DNA of 64,000 nucleotides from Bacteroidales bacterium UBA4893 (GCA_002399025.1 DHCV01000027.1:12149-76148); one strand, 5' to 3'; shown: positions 51,932-61,212, counted from the stretch's first letter. Translations and numbers: made by a program. Notes: generated by a model not told the origin, from the letters alone.

Positions 51932-53083
51932 ATGAATACATTGGAGTATAAATTTTTTATTTCAGACTGTAAGAAGGCTTTAGAGAAAGGAAATGAAGTT
52001 GATATTAAATTTGATATTGACGATATTTGTCTTAAAACCTTTAGTAATTATGGTACTGCAAGGAAAAAAGCTGCAAATCTAACTCAAAAATATATAAATC
52101 ATATTGATGAATTGCTGGTTTCTTTCGAAAAGAAATACAACGAAAATGGTGGAAAACTTAATTGGTCAATAGATTATGATTCACTTTCTGAAGATATTAT
52201 TAAGATATTAATTGATAGGAAAATTAAGGGAGTAAATCTTTTCGAAAGCAGGTTTGTTGAGGAGTTGGGATTAGCCAAAATTCTTAAAAATGAGGAAATA
52301 AGTATTAATCTTCAATCAAATAACTGTATAATTTTTGAACCAAGATATATAATTTCTCAAACAGGAAGCATGTATTTGGTATTTAATTCTGCAATTGAAA
52401 TGCAGCAGGTTTTGTCAGCAAACCTTAAAATTTTTGTCCTTCCAATTAATAGCATTTTAAAGAATATTGAAGATGTTGAACTATTGTCCAAGCTCTATTC
52501 AATAAATAAAAATAAGGAAGAAAACCTACCTTTGACCACCTTTTATACACTAAAACCAAATGAAGAAAATAATGTAGAGCTATTTATAGTTGACAATGGA
52601 AGAACAAATCTCTTAGAGTCAAAGGAACATAGAAAAGCTCTAACTTGCATTGATTGTGATGCATGTAAAAAGGTTTGTCCGATTTATTCCTTGATAGGTG
52701 ATATGCCTTATAATAACGTTTTCACAGGACCAATTGCAAATGTTGTTTTGCCTTTTTTGGAAACAGTTAATGGATGTATGCATTTGAGTTTTAATTGTAT
52801 TCTTTGTGGTAATTGCACCAAGGTTTGCCCAATGAATATACCATTAACCGACTTAATTATTGCAAATAGAAACATATTTTATGAAAATAAATACATAGAT
52901 TTTTCTGATAGATATAGGATAAAAATTCTTAAAAAAAATCTAATAAAAAGAAAGAAACTCAATAGGAGTGCATGGAGGAAAGAATTAGCGTTGAAGCTCT
53001 ATGTGAAAAGAAGAATCACCATTAAAAGACCATTACCAAAATTTGCTAAGGTTAGCTTTTCTAAATCAAAATCTCTAAAATGA
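51932..53083 (+). CDS. LutB-like LUD-domain / 4Fe-4S dicluster protein
   Basis: 383 residues. The N-terminal half fits the LUD domain of the lactate-utilisation B type (GTARKKAANLTQKYINHIDELL, then GSMYLVFNSAIEM). The C-terminal part has two ferredoxin motifs, CIDCDACKKVCP near residue 235 and CILCGNCTKVCPM near 290, and a basic tail. LutB normally works with LutA and LutC in L-lactate oxidation; neither is here. It overlaps the deoC start by 4 nt. Its position between rpiB and deoC suggests a redox role in pentose or deoxyribose use, but that is inference. Confidence 0.83.
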   Translation: MNTLEYKFFISDCKKALEKGNEVDIKFDIDDICLKTFSNYGTARKKAANLTQKYINHIDELLVSFEKKYNENGGKLNWSIDYDSLSEDIIKILIDRKIKGVNLFESRFVEELGLAKILKNEEISINLQSNNCIIFEPRYIISQTGSMYLVFNSAIEMQQVLSANLKIFVLPINSILKNIEDVELLSKLYSINKNKEENLPLTTFYTLKPNEENNVELFIVDNGRTNLLESKEHRKALTCIDCDACKKVCPIYSLIGDMPYNNVFTGPIANVVLPFLETVNGCMHLSFNCILCGNCTKVCPMNIPLTDLIIANRNIFYENKYIDFSDRYRIKILKKNLIKRKKLNRSAWRKELALKLYVKRRITIKRPLPKFAKVSFSKSKSLK

Positions 53084-53892
53084 ATACCAAAATTGTCAAA
53101 GAAGGAATTGATGAAATAATTAGAAATGGAAGAAATTCTATAAATAAGAGAGAGGCTTCAATCAAATGTCTTCAATGCCTCGACCTTACTTCATTAAATT
53201 CCACAGATAATGAAAAAACTATAATAAACTTAATTGGGAAGTCAAGTATTGAGGAATTAGATTCAATCAATGTTGCTGGAATATGTGTTTATCCTACTTT
53301 TCTTAAAACCTTAAGCAAGAATCTTCATAATAAAGAAGTAAAAAAGGTTGTGGTTAGTGGAGGGTTCCCTCATGGACAATTGCCATTAGAACTCAAGATA
53401 AATGAAGTAAAATTCTCTATTGATAATAATGCTGAGGAGATAGATATAGTAATGAATAGAGGATTATTTTTGGATGGGAATTTTAGAGAAGTTTCACGAG
53501 AAACATCATTAATGAAGCAGGTTTGTGGAGATAAAATTTTGAAAGTAATTTTGGAAGTTGGAGATTTACTAAACTTGGATGATATTTTTAAGGCAAGTAT
53601 GATTAATCTTGAAGCTGGAGCCGACTTCATAAAGACTTCAACTGGGAAAACAGAAAAAGGAGCCGATATTTATTCCTTTTCAGTTATGTTGGAGGCTCTA
53701 AAAAAGTATTATGAAAATACTGGAATTCTTAAGTCTATAAAGGCAGCAGGAGGAATTTCAACTGCTGAACAAGCTTTGGATTACTGTATTTTATTTTCTC
53801 ATTATTTCGGAGAGGATAATCTTAATCCAAAACACTTTAGGATAGGTGGGAGCCGACTAAGAGATAATTTAGTTGAGTATATTCTGAAATAG
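53080..53892 (+). CDS. deoC: Deoxyribose-phosphate aldolase
   Basis: Cleaves 2-deoxyribose-5-phosphate to glyceraldehyde-3-phosphate and acetaldehyde in deoxynucleoside catabolism. 270 residues. The Schiff-base Lys is residue 185 in GADFIKTSTGK, preceded by KVILEVGDL and followed by KAAGGISTAEQALDY; NVAGICVYPTF and VVSGGFPHGQ are the earlier active-site strands. The ATG overlaps the stop of the preceding gene (ATGA type, 4 nt). With rpiB it forms a pentose-phosphate metabolism operon. Confidence 0.95.
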   Translation: MNTKIVKEGIDEIIRNGRNSINKREASIKCLQCLDLTSLNSTDNEKTIINLIGKSSIEELDSINVAGICVYPTFLKTLSKNLHNKEVKKVVVSGGFPHGQLPLELKINEVKFSIDNNAEEIDIVMNRGLFLDGNFREVSRETSLMKQVCGDKILKVILEVGDLLNLDDIFKASMINLEAGADFIKTSTGKTEKGADIYSFSVMLEALKKYYENTGILKSIKAAGGISTAEQALDYCILFSHYFGEDNLNPKHFRIGGSRLRDNLVEYILK

Positions 53893-53963
53893 ATTTAATT
53901 TATTGATATAATTTTCCATTTTGCAAAATTTCTAAAAGCCACTCACGGCAGAGATAAAGAGGG

Positions 53964-54208
53964 TTTTAATATCAAAAAACAAAGCTTTAATCTCCCAAAA
54001 CCTTATTTCAATCTAATTAAACTTCGTTTTAATCTTAGAATCATGCCATGATATCACCGAGATCATGCCATGATCTCCTCCACATCATGGCATGATTTAC
54101 CCAAGATCATGGCATGATCTTTACATCAAAACGAAGTTTAAAAAGTTCAAAGCTTGATATAATTAGATTAAAGCCTTATTTACAGAGATTTATGCCTCAT
54201 TATTTTCT
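53964..54208. repeat. Intergenic 21/22-bp periodic array B with ATCATGSCATGAT palindromes
   Basis: About eleven units in the 603-bp gap after deoC. Left flank: TAAT or CAAT words at 53967, 53988, 54009 and 54030 (21 bp apart). Core: four palindromes starting at 54039, 54061, 54083 and 54105, exactly 22 bp apart; the central base is C in the first two and G in the last two. Right flank: AAAACGAAG, AAAGCTTGA and AAAGCCTTA starting at 54128, 54149 and 54170 (21 bp apart). The inverted words ACTTCGTTTTAA (left) and AAAACGAAGTTT (right) bracket the core. This is the same design as the array at 7725-8002. Confidence 0.92.
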
Positions 54209-54231
54209 TCCTAAAATATGGTTATTTCTAT

Positions 54232-54440
54232 TATAATTTAGTTAAATTTTTCACTCGAGAGGGTTTAGCTGGTAGCATAACAAAAAAGTTGATAATTTGA
54301 TTTGTATAGCTGCAATCTGTTAAGTAATTCAGCAGGATAGAATCTTATCCAATACGTCAGAGGGAAGTGAGAGTGCGTTTGAAGAGTTTATAAGGGCTAA
54401 GACAATGCATTTTGTTATCTAAATACTAAGAATTCCAAAT
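54232..54440. other. Unassigned non-coding stretch upstream of the sphingolipid operon
   Basis: Between array B and the spt promoter lies about 200 bp with higher G+C than its surroundings and no period or frame. It contains small inverted words (GGATA...TATCC near 54336-54350, CTGC...GCAG near 54312-54335) and GGTTTAGCTGGTAGC, which recalls a tRNA D-arm, but no complete cloverleaf could be folded. It could hold a small RNA or be a relic. Confidence 0.3.
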
Positions 54441-54448
54441 AAATGTAG

Positions 54449-54456
54449 TAATTTTG
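54449..54456 (+). promoter_or_regulatory. -7 box for the sphingolipid operon
   Basis: TAATTTTG, 39 nt before the spt ATG at 54496. Confidence 0.5.
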
Positions 54457-54495
54457 TAGCTTGATTTAATTTACATTTAGTTTAATTAGGTAAAT

Positions 54496-55683
54496 ATGAA
54501 GCAATTAAAAAACAGGTTTGCCTCTTACACAGAACCTCAAAGGGTCAAAGAAATGGGGATTTATCCTTATTTTCGTATGATTTGCAGCGATCAGGATTGT
54601 GAAGTATTGATGAATGGGAAGAGAGTTTTGATGTTTGGTTCAAATTCCTATTTGGGATTGACCAATCATCCAAAGATTATTGAGGCTGGTGTGGCTGCTT
54701 TTAAGAAATATGGTTCTGGTTGTGCAGGTTCTCCGTTTTTGAATGGAACGCTGGATATTCACATTGAACTTGAGGAGAAATTAGCTTCCTTTGTTGGGAA
54801 AGAAAAAGCTATTGTATACTCAACAGGTTTTCATGCCAACATAGGGGTTATCCCAACAATTGTAGGAAAGGGAGACCATTTAATTTTAGATGAATTGGAT
54901 CATGCCTCAATCATTGAGGGAAGAAGAATTTCTTATGCTAAGAACTATAAGTTTAAACATAATGATATGTCTTCTTTGGAAGCTATTCTTCAGAAAATAC
55001 CTTACGATGAAATAAAGCTTATTGTTGTTGATGGGGTCTATTCTATGGAGGGAGATATTGCAAATCTGCCTGAGATTATGGCTTTGGCACGAAAGTATAA
55101 TGCTGATGTTTATGTTGATGAGGCTCATAGCTTGGGTATTTTTGGAAAGGGTGGAAGTGGTATATGTAATCATTTTGGAGTTAGTGAAGATGTTGATTTG
55201 ATTATGGGAACATTTAGCAAGAGTTTGGCTGCTATTGGTGGTTTTATTGCTACAGACAAAGAGACAATCAACTATTTGCGACATACTTCTCGTCCATATA
55301 TTTTCTCAGCATCCATTTCTCCTTCAGCAACAGCGAGTGTTATTGCAGCATTGGAAGTGATTAAACAAGAGCCTCAAAGGATTGAAAATTTATGGGAGGT
55401 TACAAACTATGCGATCAATGCTTTTAGAACAAATGGTTTTGAGATTGGTCCGACTCAATCGCCAATAATTCCTCTATATGTTAGAGATACCGAAAAGACA
55501 TTTATGATAACTAAGGAAATATATGATGAGGGGATATTTATTAACCCTGTTATCCCACCAGCATGTAGTCCTGATGCAACATTAATTCGTTTTTCGTTGA
55601 TGGCAACCCATACTCATGAGCAGGTTGATTTAGCTATTGATAAGCTAACAAAAGTCTTTAAGAAGTACGGTGTTATACAATAA
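54496..55683 (+). CDS. spt: Serine palmitoyltransferase (alpha-oxoamine synthase)
   Basis: PLP enzyme joining L-serine and a fatty acyl-CoA/ACP to 3-ketosphinganine, the first step of sphingolipid synthesis. 395 residues. The PLP Lys is residue 242 in GTFSKSLAAIGG. Other signatures are SNSYLGLTNHP, ELDHASIIEG, YVDEAHSLGIFG and the C-terminal FINPVIPPACSP. The alternative members of the family (BioF, KBL) are less likely because the two following genes are the acyltransferase and reductase types known for bacterial ceramide synthesis. 21 nt separate it from the next gene. Confidence 0.93.
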   Translation: MKQLKNRFASYTEPQRVKEMGIYPYFRMICSDQDCEVLMNGKRVLMFGSNSYLGLTNHPKIIEAGVAAFKKYGSGCAGSPFLNGTLDIHIELEEKLASFVGKEKAIVYSTGFHANIGVIPTIVGKGDHLILDELDHASIIEGRRISYAKNYKFKHNDMSSLEAILQKIPYDEIKLIVVDGVYSMEGDIANLPEIMALARKYNADVYVDEAHSLGIFGKGGSGICNHFGVSEDVDLIMGTFSKSLAAIGGFIATDKETINYLRHTSRPYIFSASISPSATASVIAALEVIKQEPQRIENLWEVTNYAINAFRTNGFEIGPTQSPIIPLYVRDTEKTFMITKEIYDEGIFINPVIPPACSPDATLIRFSLMATHTHEQVDLAIDKLTKVFKKYGVIQ

Positions 55684-55704
55684 TTGAATTTAATAGCTCA
55701 ATAA

Positions 55705-56832
55705 ATGAATAAGGAAATAAGGATAGAGGAAGTTAGGGACAGAAAAGGTTTTAATCAGTTTTTGAAGATCCCCTACAAGCTTTTTAAGGATGATAAGATG
55801 TGGGTGCCTTCGCTTTTGATGGATGAAAAGATTGTTTTCAACAAAAAGAAGAATCCAGCTTTTGAGTTTTGTGAATCAAAGATATTTTTAGCTTATAAGA
55901 ATGATGAGTTGGTTGGACGCATTGTTGGGATACTTAACAAAAGCTCCAATGAGATTTGGGAACAAAAAAGGATGCGTTTTGGGTGGTTTGATTATATTGA
56001 TGATTTAAGTGTTGCACAAGCACTTCTAAATGCAGTTGAGTCTTGGGCAAAAGAAAAGGGGATGAATGAGGTTGTTGGACCTATGGGCTTTACTGATATG
56101 GATAAAGAAGGTATGATGGTTGAGGGCTTTGATACCAATTGTCCAATGGCATGCTACTACAACCCTTCATACTATCCACCAATAATTGAGAAATTGGGCT
56201 ATAAAAAAGAAGTGGACTGGGTACAGTATGAGATAAAGGCTAACCAACCAATTCCAGAAAAGGTTGCAAAGATAAATAACCTGATTAAGGATAAATATAA
56301 TCTTAAGATTGTTGATGGGCTTTCAAAGAAGAAAATAGTTAACCGCTATGGGCAGAAGATTTTTAACCTAATCAATCGTTCTTTTTCTTGTCTTTTTGGC
56401 TATGTTCCTTTGAATGAAAAACAGATAAAGTTCTATATAGGGCAGTATTTTAGCTTTATTGACCCCAAACTAATATGTTTTATTGTTGATGAAAAAGACG
56501 ATGTTGTTGCTTTTGGAGTTTCTATGCCTTCATTTTGTGAAGCATTAAGAAAATCAAAAGGAAAGCTATTCCCTTTTGGATGGTATTATTTCCTTAAGGC
56601 TTTAAAGAATTACGATTACATCGATTTATATTTGAATGGAGTTGACCCTGATTGGCAAAATAAGGGAGTACATTCTCTTTATTATGTGGAAATGAATCGT
56701 CGATACATTGAATTAAACTCTAAAATGGCAATTGCAAATCCTCAACTTGAAACTAATCAAGCATCACAAATTTGGGAAAAATATAAGAGTAGGATAGCAA
56801 TTCGTCGTAGAGCTTACATAAAAGAAATCTAA
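55705..56832 (+). CDS. GNAT-like N-acyltransferase, bacterial ceramide synthase candidate
   Basis: 375 residues with a GNAT-type fold of the larger lipid-acyltransferase kind. Visible features: KNDELVGRIVGILN (typical GNAT strand), FGWFDYIDD, VVGPMGFTDMDKEGMMVEGF near residues 128-147, a stretch very characteristic of this family, and a second GNAT-like half toward the C-terminus (NPQLETNQASQIWEKY). Established knowledge: in Caulobacter a GNAT-type bCerS acylates the sphingoid base. The position directly after spt supports the same role here. It is 6 nt before the reductase gene. Confidence 0.8.
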   Translation: MNKEIRIEEVRDRKGFNQFLKIPYKLFKDDKMWVPSLLMDEKIVFNKKKNPAFEFCESKIFLAYKNDELVGRIVGILNKSSNEIWEQKRMRFGWFDYIDDLSVAQALLNAVESWAKEKGMNEVVGPMGFTDMDKEGMMVEGFDTNCPMACYYNPSYYPPIIEKLGYKKEVDWVQYEIKANQPIPEKVAKINNLIKDKYNLKIVDGLSKKKIVNRYGQKIFNLINRSFSCLFGYVPLNEKQIKFYIGQYFSFIDPKLICFIVDEKDDVVAFGVSMPSFCEALRKSKGKLFPFGWYYFLKALKNYDYIDLYLNGVDPDWQNKGVHSLYYVEMNRRYIELNSKMAIANPQLETNQASQIWEKYKSRIAIRRRAYIKEI

Positions 56833-56838
56833 GAAGAA

Positions 56839-57822
56839 ATGTTGAAGGTTTTAGTAACAGGAGCAAGTGGATTTATTGGAAGCACCTTGGTTGAAAAACT
56901 TCTTCAAGAAGGATATCAAGTAACGGCAGGCATTAGAAAATCAAGTAGCAGAAAGTATTTACAAGACCAAAGGATAAGTTTCTTAGACCTTCCTTATAAT
57001 AATCCCGATGAGTTAGAAAGAATTCTCAAGGAAGAGAACTTTCATACAATTTTTCATCTTGCAGGACTTACAAAAGCAAAGAAAAAAGAAGATTTTTACA
57101 AAGTAAACTTTGGCTATGTAAAGAATTTGGTTGATGCACTTCAAACTACATCAACCAAATTAATATTCTTTAGTAGTTTTGCAGCACATGGTCCTGGTGA
57201 TGAAACAACTTTTTGTGAGTGCAGGGTAGAGGACCTAAACAAGCCCAACACCGAATATGGTAAAGCCAAACTACAAGCAGAAGAATACATTAGAGATAAT
57301 TTTGAGGGCAAATACATTATCCTTCGTCCAACAGGAGTTTATGGTCCACGTGAAACAGATTATTTTGTATACTTTCAAACCATTAATAATCACCTTGAGC
57401 CATATCTTGGATTTGTTGCACAAAGACTGACTTTTGTTTATGTTGATGATTTAGTTGATGTAAGCATATTGGCAATGAATTCAGAAATAAGTGGTAAAAC
57501 CTATTTTGTTAGTGACGGCAAGCTCTATTTGGATACTGAATTTGCTCAAATAACCAAAAAAGTATTAAATACTTGGACAATAAAACTTAAATTCCCTTTG
57601 TTTATAGTAATGTGGATTAGTTCGCTTATGGAATTTATTGGCAAATTAATAGGAAAATCATTTACCCTAAACAAAGATAAATTCAACATACTTAAAGCGA
57701 GAAACTGGAATTGTGGGATAGAGGATTTGAAAAAAGACTTAGGTTATAACCCTAAGGTAGATTTGCAAAAAGGAGTAGAGAAATCAATTTGCTGGTATAA
57801 ACAAGAGAAGTGGTTGAAATAG
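56839..57822 (+). CDS. NAD(P)-dependent epimerase-type reductase, CerR-like
   Basis: 327 residues, extended short-chain dehydrogenase. Rossmann motif TGASGFIGSTL at residues 7-17 and the catalytic YGKAK near 143. A hydrophobic helix lies near 255-275 (FPLFIVMWISSLMEFIGKLIG), suggesting membrane contact. Bacterial ceramide loci contain a reductase of this class (CerR) that reduces the 3-keto group; its place as third gene after spt and the bCerS-like gene supports that. A nucleotide-sugar epimerase is the alternative but no glycan genes are near. Confidence 0.8.
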   Translation: MLKVLVTGASGFIGSTLVEKLLQEGYQVTAGIRKSSSRKYLQDQRISFLDLPYNNPDELERILKEENFHTIFHLAGLTKAKKKEDFYKVNFGYVKNLVDALQTTSTKLIFFSSFAAHGPGDETTFCECRVEDLNKPNTEYGKAKLQAEEYIRDNFEGKYIILRPTGVYGPRETDYFVYFQTINNHLEPYLGFVAQRLTFVYVDDLVDVSILAMNSEISGKTYFVSDGKLYLDTEFAQITKKVLNTWTIKLKFPLFIVMWISSLMEFIGKLIGKSFTLNKDKFNILKARNWNCGIEDLKKDLGYNPKVDLQKGVEKSICWYKQEKWLK

Positions 57823-57836
57823 GTTAAATAAATGAA

Positions 57837-60800
57837 ATGACTAATGAAGTAATTATATCGAAGTTAGATAAGTTTATAAGAAAGTACTATAAGAATAAGC
57901 TGATTAAAGGCATATTATATTGCGTATTTCTTCTTTTAAGTTTCTTCCTTATACTTAACACCCTTGAATACTTTGGTTATTATTCCACTCTCACTCGTTC
58001 CATTCTATACTATTCCTTCCTTGCAGTTTCACTTTTAATAATCTATTTCTTTATTATTGTTCCTCTTTTTAAGTTATTCCGACTAACAAAAACCATATCT
58101 TATAAGGAAGCAGCAAACATAATAGGCACTCATTTCCCAGAAGTTTCAGATAAACTTTTAAACCTTCTTCAACTTCAAGACATAGCCTCAAAGGAAGATT
58201 CCGAACTCTTGGAGGCAAGCATTAAGCAAAGAACAAACGAGCTAACACCCATACCTTTTGTTAAGGCAATTGATATTTCAAAGAACAGGAAATATATTAA
58301 ATGGACATTAATACCTGTATTGATAATAATTTTAAGTGGGATTTTCTTTCCAAGCTTTATTAGTGAGCCAACATATCGCTACATTAACCACTCAAAGCAT
58401 TTTCAAAAACCAGCACCATTCTCTTTCACTCTTCTTAATAAAGAACTAAAAGTATTGCAGCACGGAGATATTGACATTAAGGTTAGGATTGAGGGCGAGG
58501 TTCATGTAGATAAGGTCAACATAGTAATAAACAAACAGATTTTCCAGATGAATAAGGAAAAGAAAGATGTTTTTTCCTATTCCATAAAGCAAATTCAGAA
58601 TAAAACAAGTTTCCATTTTGAATCTTCGGGAATAACAAGTAAAGACTATAATATTGAAGTAAACCCTAAGCCGATTCTTTTAGACCTTCAAGCAGTTATT
58701 ACCTATCCTTCCTACACTCAAAAACCTCAAGAAACACTTACTAATGTTAGCAATTTCTCAGTTCCAAAGGGAAGTACAATTAACTGGAGAGCAATAACAA
58801 GGGACACAAGAACCCTAATCTTTAAGAGTAATCAAAAAGAAGAGAGCTATTCTCCCGACAAGAATGGAAGACTGTCTTTTTCAAAGAGAATAATGTCTGA
58901 TTTTAGCTATCAAATATCTACCAAAAACAATTTCACAACCTTTAGTGATTCTCTTGAATTTAGAATTAATGCAATACCTGATTTAAGTCCTCAGATAGCC
59001 GTTATTGAACAAAAGGATAGTTTAATTGCCGATAGGGTTTATTTTAGAGGACAGATTAAAGATGATTATGGTTTCTCCAAATTGGAGTTTCACATAGAGA
59101 AATATGAAAAGGATGTGCAGGAACCAACCCATATTACTTCTTCTCTGCCACTTAACACCAAAGAAAACACACAAGAGTTCTATTATAGTTACGACCTTTC
59201 GGAGCTGAAGGCAGGAGAAAGGGTTGTTTATTATTTTGAGGTTTGGGATAATGACGCAATTGATGGAGCAAAATCAACTCGCTCTGGAATTTTTACAATA
59301 GAAATCCCAACCATAGATGAAATTGAAGAGAAACAAGAGAAAACAAGTTCTCAAATAAAGAAAGAAACAGACCAATCCTTAATGGAACTAAAGAAAATCC
59401 AGGAAGAAATTAGGGAATTGAACAAGAAAATGCTTGAGAAAAAGGAATTGGATTGGCAGGACAAAAAGCAGGTGGAGGCATTAAAGAAAAAGCAGGAACA
59501 AATTAAGCAGTCGCTTGAGGAAATTAGCAAAAAGATAAAGGAAAATAATAATTTAGATCAAAGATATAAGCCACAAAATGAAGAAATCTTAAGGAAACAG
59601 AAAGAACTTGAGAAGCTCTATGAGGAGGTTGCAAAGGATATGTTTGAGGAGTTGAACAAGTTGATGAAGGATAATGTTAAGAAGGAAGAGCTCAAGGAAG
59701 CCTTAGACAAGATGAAGATGAGCAATGAGAACTTAGAGAAACAATTGGACAGAAATCTTGAGATGTTTAAGCGTTTGGAGGTTGATAAAAAGATGCAAGA
59801 AACAATAGACAAGCTAAATAAGGCAGCACAAGAGCAAAAAGAATTATCGGAACAAACCGAAAAAAATCCAAAGAACAATCAAGATATTCAAGAGAAGCAA
59901 AGTCAGTTAAACAAATCCTTTGAAGACATAAAGAAAGATATTCAAGAACTTCAAAAAAAGGCATCAGAATTAGAAGACCCATTCCAAATAAAGAGAGATA
60001 AGCAAAAGGAGGATAGCATTTCTCAGGCTCAGTCAAATGCTCAAAAGAAAATGGAGCAAAGGAAGAATAGGGATGCTTCTAAGGAGCAAAAGCAAGCTGC
60101 TCAACAAATGCAAGAGATGGCAGATGATTTGGAAAAACAGCAACAAGACAATGAAGAGGAGCAGCTCGCAGAAGATATTCAAGAGGTAAGACAAATCATA
60201 AAGAACCTAATCAAGCTTTCATTTATGCAAGAAGATTTAATCCTCAAAGTAAGGGAAACTTCCGTAACCGATCCTTTGTATCAAAACCTTATCAATACTC
60301 AAAATAGGATTAAGAATGATATGGAGATGATTTCCGATAGTCTTTTTGCGATGAGTAAGCGTCAGCCTCAAATAAGCAATATAATAAATAAGGAACTTAC
60401 TTCAATAGATAATCAAATTGGGATTTCAATTGAGAAACTACTGCAATACAATCAAGGAATCTATGGCTCCTACAAAAACACTCAAGCAACCACTTCCCAA
60501 CAATATGCGATGACTTCAATGAATAATCTTTCTTTGCTTTTGGCAGAGAGTTTAAATAATATGCAGCAGGAAATGAAATCTAAATCAGATAAGAGCTGTA
60601 ACTCAAAATCTCAACCCAAGAACCAATGTAATAACCCAAAGGCAGGGAAGAAAAATCCTAAAACCATGCGAGAACTCCAAGAAGCCTTGAACAAAGAAAT
60701 GGAGAGATTGAAAAAGGAATTGGAAAATCAAAAGAAAGGACAGGAAGGAAAGCCAAGAATTGGAGAAAATGCAAAAATTAATGAAGAATTAGCAAAAATG

Positions 60801-61202
60801 GCAGCTCAACAAGAAATGATAAGAAAAATGATGCAGCAGTATTCCAATGAGTTAAAGGAAGAAGGAGGAAAAAGTGCAGGAGAATTGGATAATTTAATGA
60901 AACAAATGGAACAAACCGAGACGGATATCGTAAACAAAATCATAAATCAGCAGACCATAAATCGTCAAAACAATATTATAACAAGAATGTTGCAACACGA
61001 GAAGGCTCAACAAAAGCAAGAACAAGAGCAAAGAAGAGAGTCTACTGAGGGAAGGGATTTAATTGAGAATACCAATAATCAATTCTTAGAATTTAATAAG
61101 CTAAAGAATCGAGAGTTGGAATTATTTAAGCAAGTCCCTCCAGTGTTTTCTCCATATTATAAGGAGAAAGTAAATGAGTTTTTTAATAAGTTTGAAAGAT
61201 AA
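57837..61202 (+). CDS. DUF4175-type large membrane/coiled-coil protein
   Basis: 1121 residues. N-terminal helices at about 24-45 and 54-78, a third at about 155-175 (WTLIPVLIIILSGIFF). A periplasmic beta-rich region of about 180-490 (FYYSYDLSELKAGERVVYYFEVWDND) is followed by a very long Glu/Lys/Gln-rich coiled coil from about 490 to 860 and again 960-1090. It matches the DUF4175 architecture found in Bacteroidota; the function is unknown. It follows the ceramide genes by 14 nt and precedes the HATPase-like, ybeY and mnmG genes, all tightly packed. Confidence 0.85.
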   Translation: MTNEVIISKLDKFIRKYYKNKLIKGILYCVFLLLSFFLILNTLEYFGYYSTLTRSILYYSFLAVSLLIIYFFIIVPLFKLFRLTKTISYKEAANIIGTHFPEVSDKLLNLLQLQDIASKEDSELLEASIKQRTNELTPIPFVKAIDISKNRKYIKWTLIPVLIIILSGIFFPSFISEPTYRYINHSKHFQKPAPFSFTLLNKELKVLQHGDIDIKVRIEGEVHVDKVNIVINKQIFQMNKEKKDVFSYSIKQIQNKTSFHFESSGITSKDYNIEVNPKPILLDLQAVITYPSYTQKPQETLTNVSNFSVPKGSTINWRAITRDTRTLIFKSNQKEESYSPDKNGRLSFSKRIMSDFSYQISTKNNFTTFSDSLEFRINAIPDLSPQIAVIEQKDSLIADRVYFRGQIKDDYGFSKLEFHIEKYEKDVQEPTHITSSLPLNTKENTQEFYYSYDLSELKAGERVVYYFEVWDNDAIDGAKSTRSGIFTIEIPTIDEIEEKQEKTSSQIKKETDQSLMELKKIQEEIRELNKKMLEKKELDWQDKKQVEALKKKQEQIKQSLEEISKKIKENNNLDQRYKPQNEEILRKQKELEKLYEEVAKDMFEELNKLMKDNVKKEELKEALDKMKMSNENLEKQLDRNLEMFKRLEVDKKMQETIDKLNKAAQEQKELSEQTEKNPKNNQDIQEKQSQLNKSFEDIKKDIQELQKKASELEDPFQIKRDKQKEDSISQAQSNAQKKMEQRKNRDASKEQKQAAQQMQEMADDLEKQQQDNEEEQLAEDIQEVRQIIKNLIKLSFMQEDLILKVRETSVTDPLYQNLINTQNRIKNDMEMISDSLFAMSKRQPQISNIINKELTSIDNQIGISIEKLLQYNQGIYGSYKNTQATTSQQYAMTSMNNLSLLLAESLNNMQQEMKSKSDKSCNSKSQPKNQCNNPKAGKKNPKTMRELQEALNKEMERLKKELENQKKGQEGKPRIGENAKINEELAKMAAQQEMIRKMMQQYSNELKEEGGKSAGELDNLMKQMEQTETDIVNKIINQQTINRQNNIITRMLQHEKAQQKQEQEQRRESTEGRDLIENTNNQFLEFNKLKNRELELFKQVPPVFSPYYKEKVNEFFNKFER

Positions 61203-61212
61203 AACTAACGCT

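Noticed and set aside
54252..54330. tRNA gene in the gap before spt
   Set aside because: Only a D-arm-like string is present; no acceptor stem, anticodon arm or T-arm could be matched.
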